Part shown: positions 55,745 through 64,000 of the stretch, piece after piece | How positions within the stretch are numbered: position 1 is the first letter of the stretch | How the letters are laid out: every line of letters begins with the position of its first letter | Program-made: the position numbers and the translations under genes | Assembly (NCBI GenBank): GCA_921293015.1 | Contig: OV121088.1 | Location: 34,323,645 to 34,387,644, forward strand | Reading direction: 5' to 3' | Origin: Phorcus lineatus | Taxonomy: Eukaryota; Mollusca; Gastropoda; Trochida; Trochidae | DNA length: 64,000 nucleotides | Notes under the pieces: model-generated | What the model saw: only the letters and a program-made list of their open reading frames with translations | What the model was told of the DNA's origin: nothing | The model's database searches: none

Positions 55745-57200
55745 TGTACATCACAATGTGTTCTATCGATTGAGCAAAACAAATTTTCAGTCAGATTTTT
55801 CGTTTGGGCTCCAGATTCGAGCTTAACCACTTACAAATAGCCGATTTTGACCAAAATCGCGGAAAAAGACTAAGTCGAAAATATGCATACTGTTGTACCG
55901 AGCACGATAACTTTCTTAATAATGCATATTTCTAAACCAAACTTTCATCAAATGTACATCACAATGTGTTCTATCGATTGAGCAAAACAAATTTTCAGTC
56001 AGATTTTTCGTTTGGGCTCCAGATTCGAGCTTAACCACTTACAAATAGCCGATTTTGACCAAAATCGCGGAAAAAGACTAAGTCGAAAATATGCATACTG
56101 TTGTACCGAGCACGATAACTTTCTTAATAATGCATATTTCCAAACAAAACTTTCATCAAATGTACATCACAATGTGTTCTATCGATTGAGCAAAACAAAT
56201 TTTCAGTCAGATTTTTCGTTTGGGCTCCAGATTCGAGCTTAACCACTTACAAATAGCCGATTTTGACCAAAATCGCGGAAAAAGACTAAGTCGAAAATAT
56301 GCATATTGTTGTACCGAGCACGAAAACTTTCTTAATAATGCATATTTTTAAACCAAACTTTCATCAAATGTACATCACAATGTGTTCTATCGATTGAGCA
56401 AAACAGTTTGTCAGTCAGATTTTTCGTTTGGGCTCCAGATTCGAGCTTAACCACTTACAAATAGCCGATTTTGACCAAAATCGCGGAAAAAGACTAAGTC
56501 GAAAATATGCATATTGTTGTACCGAGCACGATAACTTTCTTAATAATGCATATTTCTAAACGAAACTTTCATCAAATGTACATCACAATGTGTTCTATCG
56601 ATTGAGCAAAACAATTTGTCAGTCAGATTTTTCGTTTGGGCTCCAGATTCGAGCTTAACCACTTACAAATAGCCGATTTTGACCAAAATCGCGGAAATAG
56701 ACTAAGTCGAAAATATGCATACTGTTGTACCGAGCACGATAACTTTCTTAATAATGCATATTTCTACACCAAACTTTCATCAAATGTACATCACAATGTG
56801 TTCTATCGATTGAGCAAAACAAATTTTCAGTCAGATTTTTCGTTTGGGCTCCAGATTCGAGCTTAACCACTTACAAATAGCCGATTTTGACCAAAATCGC
56901 GGAAAAAGACTAAGTCGAAAATATGCATACTGTTGTACCGAGCACGATAACTTTCTTAATAATGCATATTTCCAAACAAAACTTTCATCAAATGTACATC
57001 ACAATGTGTTCTATCGATTGAGCAAAACAAATTTTCAGTCAGATTTTTCGTTTGGGCTCCAGATTCGAGCTTAACCACTTACAAATAGCCGATTTTGACC
57101 AAAATCGCGGAAAAAGACTAAGTCGAAAATATGCATATTGTTGTACCGAGCACGAAAACTTTCTTAATAATGCATATTTCTAAACCAAACTTTTATCAAA

Positions 57201-57408
57201 TGTACATCACAATGTGTCCTATTAATTAAGCAAAACATATTTTCAGTCAGATTTTTCGTTTGGGCTCCAGATTCGAGCTTAACCACTTACAAATAGCCGA
57301 TTTTGACCAAAATCGCGGAAATAGACTAAGTCGAAAATATGCATACTGTTGTACCGAGCACGATAACTTTCTTAATAATGCATATTTCTACACCAAACTT
57401 TCATCAAA
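57201..57408 (+). repeat. TATTAATT-type monomer inside domain IV (4 of 4)
   Basis: It has the same upstream neighbour and left part. Its right half has GGAAATAG, GCATACTG and CTACACC. Confidence 0.75.
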
Positions 57409-58656
57409 TGTACATCACAATGTGTTCTATCGATTGAGCAAAACAAATTTTCAGTCAGATTTTTCGTTTGGGCTCCAGATTCGAGCTTAACCACTTACAA
57501 ATAGCCGATTTTGACCAAAATCGCGGAAAAAGACTAAGTCGAAAATATGCATACTGTTGTACCGAGCACGATAACTTTCTTAATAATGCATATTTCTACA
57601 CCAAACTTTCATCACATGTACATCACAATGTGTTCTATCGATTGAGCAAAACAATTTGTCAGTCAGATTTTTCGTTTGGGCTCCAGATTCGAGCTTAACC
57701 ACTTACAAATAGCCGATTTTGACCAAAATCGCGGAAAAAGACTAAGTCGAAAATATGCATACTGTTGTACCGAGCACGATAACTTTCTTAATAATGCATA
57801 TTTCTACACCAAACTTTCATCAAATGTACATCACAATGTGTTCTATCGATTGAGCAAAACAAATTTTCAGTCAGATTTTTCGTTTGGGCTCCAGATTCGA
57901 GCTTAACCACTTACAAATAGCCGATTTTGACCAAAATCGCGGAAAAAGACTAAGTCGAAAATATGCATACTGTTGTACCGAGCACGATAACTTTCTTAAT
58001 AATGCATATTTCCAAACAAAACTTTCATCAAATGTACATCACAATGTGTTCTATCGATTGAGCAAAACAAATTTTCAGTCAGATTTTTCGTTTGGGCTCC
58101 AGATTCGAGCTTAACCACTTACAAATAGCCGATTTTGACCAAAATCGCGGAAAAAGACTAAGTCGAAAATATGCATACTGTTGTACCGAGCACGATAACT
58201 TTCTTAATAATGCATATTTTTACACCAAACTTTCATCAAATGTACATCACAATGTGTTCTATCGATTGAGCAAAACAATTTGTCAGTCAGATTTTTCGTT
58301 TGGGCTCCAGATTCGAGCTTAACCACTTACAAATAGCCGATTTTGACCAAAATCGCGGAAAAAGACTAAGTCGAAAATATGCATACTGTTGTACCGAGCA
58401 CGATAACTTTCTTAATAATGCATATTTCTAAACCAAACTTTCATCAAATGTACATCACAATGTGTTCTATCGATTGAGCAAAACAAATTTTCAGTCAGAT
58501 TTTTCGTTTGGGCTCCAGATTCGAGCTTAACCACTTACAAATAGCCGATTTTGACCAAAATCGCGGAAAAAGACTAAGTCGAAAATATGCATACTGTTGT
58601 ACCGAGCACGATAACTTTCTTAATAATGCATATTTCTAAACCAAACTTTCATCAAA

Positions 58657-59280
58657 TGTACATCACAATGTGTTCTATCGATTGAGCAAAACAAATTTTC
58701 AGTCAGATTTTTCGTTTGGGCTCCAGATTCGAGCTTAACCACTTACAAATACCCGATTTTGACCAAAATCGCGGAAAAAGACTAAGTCGAAAATATGCAT
58801 ATTGTTGTACCGAGCACGATAACTTTCTTAATAATGCATATTTCCAAACAAAACTTTCATCAAATGTACATCATAATGTGTTCTATCGATTGAGCAAAAC
58901 AAACTTTCAGTCAAATTTTTCGTTTGGGCTCCAGATTCGAGCTTAACCACTTACAAATAGCCGATTTTGACCAAAATCGCGGAAAAAGACTAAGTCGAAA
59001 ATATGCATATTGTTGTACCGAGCACGATAACTTTCTTAATAATGCATATTTTTAAACCAAACTTTCATCAAATGTACATCACAATGTGTTCTATCGATTG
59101 AGCAAAACAGTTTGTCAGTCAGATTTTTCGTTTGGGCTCCAGATTCGAGCTTAACCACTTACAAATAGCCGATTTTGACCAAAATCGCGGAAAAAGACTA
59201 GGTCGAAAATATGCATATTGTTGTACCGAGCACGATAACTTTCTTAATAATGCATATTTCTACACCAAACTTTCATCACA
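58657..59280 (+). repeat. 624-bp triad, occurrence 4
   Basis: The same markers are present, 3,536 bases (17 monomers) after occurrence 3, with ACTAAGTCG in the first monomer. Confidence 0.8.
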
Positions 59281-59696
59281 TGTACATCACAATGTGTTCT
59301 ATCGATTGAGCAAAACAAATTTTCAGTCAGATTTTTCGTTTGGGCTCCAGATTCGAGCTTAACCACTTACAAATAGCCGATTTTGACCAAAATCGCGGAA
59401 AAAGACTAAGTCGAAAATATGCATACTGTTGTACCGAGCACGATAACTTTCTTAATAATGCATATTTCTAAACCAAACTTTCATCAAATGTACATCACAA
59501 TGTGTTCTATCGATTGAGCAAAACAAATTTTCAGTCAGATTTTTCGTTTGGGCTCCAGATTCGAGCTTAACCACTTACAAATAGCCGATTTTGACCAAAA
59601 TCGCGGAAAAAGACTAAGTCGAAAATATGCATACTGTTGTACCGAGCACGATAACTTTCTTAATAATGCATATTTCCAAACAAAACTTTCATCACA

Positions 59697-60320
59697 TGTA
59701 CATCACAATGTGTTCTATCGATTGAGCAAAACAAATTTTCAGTCAGATTTTTCGTTTGGGCTCCAGATTCGAGCTTAACCACTTACAAATAGCCGATTTT
59801 GACCAAAATCGCGGAAAAAGACTAAGTCGAAAATATGCATATTGTTGTACCGAGCACGATAACTTTCTTAATAATGCATATTTCTAAACCAAACTTTCAT
59901 CAAATGTACATCACAATGTGTTCTATCGATTGAGCAAAACAAATTTTCAGTCAGATTTTTCGTTTGGGCTCCAGATTTGAGCTTAACCACTTACAAATAC
60001 CCGATTTTGACCAAAATCGCGGAAAAAGACTAAGTCGAAAATATGCATATTGTTGTACCGAGCACGATAACTTTCTTAATAATGCATATTTCTAAACCAA
60101 ACTTTTATCAAATGTACATCACAATGTGTTCTATCGATTGAGCAAAACACATTTTCAGTCAGATTTTTCGTTTGGGCTCCAGATTCGAGCTTAACCACTT
60201 ACAAATAGCCGATTTTGACCAAAATCGCGGAAAAAGACTAAGTCGAAAATATGCATATTGTTGTACCGAGCACGATAACTTTCTTAATAATGCATATTTC
60301 TAAACGAAACTTTCATCAAA
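59697..60320 (+). repeat. Domain I-like patch inside domain IV
   Basis: The monomer at 59905 carries ATTTGAG, ACCCGA and CTTTTATC, and the next begins with ACACAT. These marks belong to domain I. The order matches 14353-14900, exactly 218 monomers (45,344 bp) upstream. In the monomer at 60113 the marks switch back to AGCCGA and AAACGAAAC within the copy, so a border lies inside it. Confidence 0.65.
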
Positions 60321-61360
60321 TGTACATCACAATGTGTTCTATCGATTGAGCAAAACAATTTGTCAGTCAGATTTTTCGTTTGGGCTCCAGATTCGAGCTT
60401 AACCACTTACAAATAGCCGATTTTGACCAAAATCGCGGAAATAGACTAAGTCGAAAATATGCATATTGTTGTACCGAGCACGATAACTTTCTTAATAATG
60501 CATATTTCTACACCAAACTTTCATCAAATGTACATCACAATGTGTTCTATCGATTGAGCAAAACAAATTTTCAGTCAGATTTTTCGTTTGGGCTCCAGAT
60601 TCGAGCTTAACCACTTACAAATAGCCGATTTTGACCAAAATCGCGGAAAAAGACTAAGTCGAAAATATGCATACTGTTGTACCGAGCACGATAACTTTCT
60701 TAATAATGCATATTTCTAAACCAAACTTTCATCAAATGTACATCACAATGTGTTCTATCGATTGAGCAAAACAAATTTTCAGTCAGATTTTTCGTTTGGG
60801 CTCCAGATTCGAGCTTAACCACTTACAAATAGCCGATTTTGACCAAAATCGCGGAAAAAGACTAAGTCGAAAATATGCATACTGTTGTACCGAGCACGAT
60901 AACTTTCTTAATAATGCATATTTTTACACCAAACTTTCATCAAATGTACATCACAATGTGTTCTATCGATTGAGCAAAACAATTTGTCAGTCAGATTTTT
61001 CGTTTGGGCTCCAGATTCGAGCTTAACCACTTACAAATAGCCGATTTTGACCAAAATCGCGGAAAAAGACTAAGTCGAAAATATGCATACTGTTGTACCG
61101 AGCACGATAACTTTCTTAATAATGCATATTTCTAAACCAAACTTTCATCAAATGTACATCACAATGTGTTCTATCGATTGAGCAAAACAAATTTTCAGTC
61201 AGATTTTTCGTTTGGGCTCCAGATTCGAGCTTAACCACTTACAAATAGCCGATTTTGACCAAAATCGCGGAAAAAGACTAAGTCGAAAATATGCATACTG
61301 TTGTACCGAGCACGATAACTTTCTTAATAATGCATATTTCTAAACCAAACTTTCATCAAA

Positions 61361-61984
61361 TGTACATCACAATGTGTTCTATCGATTGAGCAAAACAAAT
61401 TTTCAGTCAGATTTTTCGTTTGGGCTCCAGATTCGAGCTTAACCACTTACAAATACCCGATTTTGACCAAAATCGCGGAAAAAGACTAAGTCGAAAATAT
61501 GCATATTGTTGTACCGAGCACGATAACTTTCTTAATAATGCATATTTCCAAACAAAACTTTCATCAAATGTACATCATAATGTGTTCTATCGATTGAGCA
61601 AAACAAACTTTCAGTCAAATTTTTCGTTTGGGCTCCAGATTCGAGCTTAACCACTTACAAATAGCCGATTTTGACCAAAATCGCGGAAAAAGACTAAGTC
61701 GAAAATATGCATATTGTTGTACCGAGCACGATAACTTTCTTAATAATGCATATTTTTAAACCAAACTTTCATCAAATGTACATCACAATGTGTTCTATCG
61801 ATTGAGCAAAACAGTTTGTCAGTCAGATTTTTCGTTTGGGCTCCAGATTCGAGCTTAACCACTTACAAATAGCCGATTTTGACCAAAATCGCGGAAAAAG
61901 ACTAGGTCGAAAATATGCATACTGTTGTACCGAGCACGATAACTTTCTTAATAATGCATATTTCTACACCAAACTTTCATCACA
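61361..61984 (+). repeat. 624-bp triad, occurrence 5
   Basis: The same markers are present. The third monomer has GCATACTG where earlier occurrences have GCATATTG. Spacing from occurrence 4 is 13 monomers, four fewer than the standard unit. Confidence 0.8.
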
Positions 61985-62816
61985 TGTACATCACAATGTG
62001 TTCTATCGATTGAGCAAAACAAATTTTCAGTCAGATTTTTCGTTTGGGCTCCAGATTCGAGCTTAACCACTTACAAATAGCCGATTTTGACCAAAATCGC
62101 GGAAAAAGACTAAGTCGAAAATATGCATACTGTTGTACCGAGCACGATAACTTTCTTAATAATGCATATTTCTAAACCAAACTTTCATCAAATGTACATC
62201 ACAATGTGTTCTATCGATTGAGCAAAACAAATTTTCAGTCAGATTTTTCGTTTGGGCTCCAGATTCGAGCTTAACCACTTACAAATAGCCGATTTTGACC
62301 AAAATCGCGGAAAAAGACTAAGTCGAAAATATGCATACTGTTGTACCGAGCACGATAACTTTCTTAATAATGCATATTTCCAAACAAAACTTTCATCAAA
62401 TGTACATCACAATGTGTTCTATCGATTGAGCAAAACAAATTTTCAGTCAGATTTTTCGTTTGGGCTCCAGATTCGAGCTTAACCACTTACAAATAGCCGA
62501 TTTTGACCAAAATCGCGGAAAAAGACTAAGTCGAAAATATGCATATTGTTGTACCGAGCACGAAAACTTTCTTAATAATGCATATTTTTAAACCAAACTT
62601 TCATCAAATGTACATCACAATGTGTTCTATCGATTGAGCAAAACAGTTTGTCAGTCAGATTTTTCGTTTGGGCTCCAGATTCGAGCTTAACCACTTACAA
62701 ATAGCCGATTTTGACCAAAATCGCGGAAAAAGACTAAGTCGAAAATATGCATATTGTTGTACCGAGCACGATAACTTTCTTAATAATGCATATTTCTAAA
62801 CGAAACTTTCATCAAA

Positions 62817-63024
62817 TGTACATCACAATGTGTTCTATCGATTGAGCAAAACAATTTGTCAGTCAGATTTTTCGTTTGGGCTCCAGATTCGAGCTTAACC
62901 ACTTACAAATAGCCGATTTTGACCAAAATCGCGGAAATAGACTAAGTCGAAAATATGCATATTGTTGTACCGAGCACGAAAACTTTCTTAATAATGCATA
63001 TTTTTAAACCAAACTTTCATCAAA
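62817..63024 (+). repeat. Hybrid monomer with a two-monomer deletion
   Basis: The left part has AATTTGTCAG and GGAAATAG, marks of the third monomer of the 832-bp unit. The right part has CACGAAAACTT and TTTTTAAACC, marks of the first. The switch lies between about 62937 and 62980. The following monomer is the second type, so a fusion has dropped exactly two monomers (416 bp). Confidence 0.7.
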
Positions 63025-63856
63025 TGTACATCACAATGTGTTCTATCGATTGAGCAAAACAGTTTGTCAGTCAGATTTTTCGTTTGGGCTCCAGATTCGA
63101 GCTTAACCACTTACAAATAGCCGATTTTGACCAAAATCGCGGAAAAAGACTAAGTCGAAAATATGCATATTGTTGTACCGAGCACGATAACTTTCTTAAT
63201 AATGCATATTTCTAAACGAAACTTTCATCAAATGTACATCACAATGTGTTCTATCGATTGAGCAAAACAATTTGTCAGTCAGATTTTTCGTTTGGGCTCC
63301 AGATTCGAGCTTAACCACTTACAAATAGCCGATTTTGACCAAAATCGCGGAAATAGACTAAGTCGAAAATATGCATATTGTTGTACCGAGCACGATAACT
63401 TTCTTAATAATGCATATTTCTACACCAAACTTTCATCAAATGTACATCACAATGTGTTCTATCGATTGAGCAAAACAAATTTTCAGTCAGATTTTTCGTT
63501 TGGGCTCCAGATTCGAGCTTAACCACTTACAAATAGCCGATTTTGACCAAAATCGCGGAAAAAGACTAAGTCGAAAATATGCATACTGTTGTACCGAGCA
63601 CGATAACTTTCTTAATAATGCATATTTCTAAACCAAACTTTCATCAAATGTACATCACAATGTGTTCTATCGATTGAGCAAAACAAATTTTCAGTCAGAT
63701 TTTTCGTTTGGGCTCCAGATTCGAGCTTAACCACTTACAAATAGCCGATTTTGACCAAAATCGCGGAAAAAGACTAAGTCGAAAATATGCATACTGTTGT
63801 ACCGAGCACGATAACTTTCTTAATAATGCATATTTCTAAACCAAACTTTCATCAAA

Positions 63857-64000
63857 TGTACATCACAATGTGTTCTATCGATTGAGCAAAACAAATTTTC
63901 AGTCAGATTTTTCGTTTGGGCTCCAGATTCGAGCTTAACCACTTACAAATACCCGATTTTGACCAAAATCGCGGAAAAAGACTAAGTCGAAAATATGCAT
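63857..64000 (+). repeat. Partial monomer at the right edge
   Basis: These are the first 144 bases of a monomer of the ACAAAT/ATTCGAG/ACCCGA type, ending in the ATGCAT motif where the window stops. The array continues beyond. Confidence 0.95.

Larger units (their letters stand above)
1..64000 (+). repeat. Satellite DNA array, 208-bp monomer, about 307.7 copies
   Basis: The whole window is a head-to-tail tandem array in one orientation. Each copy can be started at TGTACATCA, and starts recur every 208 bases (1, 209, 418, 626, 834 and so on to 63857). Only four single-base indels break the lattice and they cancel, giving 307 full copies and 144 bases of another. Copies differ from each other at only a handful of positions, mostly shared variants rather than private ones, as expected under concerted evolution. 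No unique DNA, transposon or inversion interrupts it. The array runs off both edges. Length and homogeneity fit (peri)centromeric heterochromatin of a eukaryote, which is inference, since no chromosomal context is visible. Confidence 0.99.
38065..64000 (+). repeat. Domain IV: GCATACTG / TTTGTCAG region
   Basis: This covers about 125 monomers, nearly all with AGCCGA; I find about eight with ACCCGA. Marks peculiar to this domain are AATTTGTCAG or AGTTTGTCAG in place of AAATTTTCAG, CACGAAAACTT, TTTCTACACC, TCTAAACGAAAC, ACTAGGTCG, ACTAGATCG, TCATCACATG (once earlier, near 19551) and CAGTCAAATTT. GGAAATAG is also common here. From about 42 kb these form repeating orders of 4 and 17 monomers. The first 4 kb (38.1-42 kb) is less regular and has several private changes. 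Confidence 0.75.

Noticed and set aside
1-64000. CRISPR array or other bacterial repeat system
   Set aside because: The repeat unit is 208 bp with no unique spacers and no cas-like genes; all of each unit is repeated.
1-64000. Transposon, rDNA, histone or tRNA gene cluster
   Set aside because: No terminal repeats, reverse transcriptase or transposase frame, or recognisable RNA gene sequence is present; every base falls on the 208-bp lattice.
1-64000. Strand switch or inverted block in the array
   Set aside because: The same strand reads TGTACATCA...ATCGCGGAAAAAG throughout; no reversed copy was found.

Overview
The whole window is one uninterrupted satellite DNA array. A 208-bp, A+T-rich monomer (71 G+C in the first copy, about 34%) is repeated head to tail in one orientation: 307 complete copies plus a 144-bp partial copy at the right edge. 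I find no protein gene, RNA gene, transposon, CRISPR array or unique sequence, and both edges cut through the array, so neither end is seen. Every copy I tracked sits on a 208-bp lattice that shifts by only one base at four places (about 240, 3206, 46281 and 54614), and the shifts cancel. This is a eukaryotic satellite, probably pericentromeric or centromeric heterochromatin. The monomer keeps about 8 CpG where base composition predicts about 6, which argues against a heavily CpG-methylated genome and fits an invertebrate such as an insect. The species cannot be named from this sequence.

Monomers differ by a small set of linked base variants, and these show higher-order structure. Domain I (1-17472) has mainly two alternating monomer types (416-bp dimers), a 26-monomer tandem duplication whose second copy has lost five monomers, and a recurring 832-bp quartet. 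Domain II (17473-26000) is dominated by a variant that replaces ATCGAT with TTAATTAA or ATAATTAA, arranged in 5-, 6- and 12-monomer units. Domain III (26001-38064) holds a 5,200-bp duplication spanning 22 of 25 monomers. Domain IV (38065-64000) has its own variants and a 17-monomer (3,536-bp) unit, a 4-monomer (832-bp) unit and a recurring 624-bp triad.

Nothing here works as an operon or pathway. The biology is array evolution by unequal exchange and conversion, seen as hybrid monomers, whole-monomer deletions and patches of one domain inside another. The best candidates for function are an 18-bp dyad (CGATTTTG-AC-CAAAATCG) overlapping a sequence that matches 8 of the 9 core bases of the vertebrate CENP-B box, and a 12-bp palindrome centred on ATGCAT. 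Both are toggled by variants whose frequency changes between domains. All domain borders are read from variant patterns by eye and are accurate to about one monomer.
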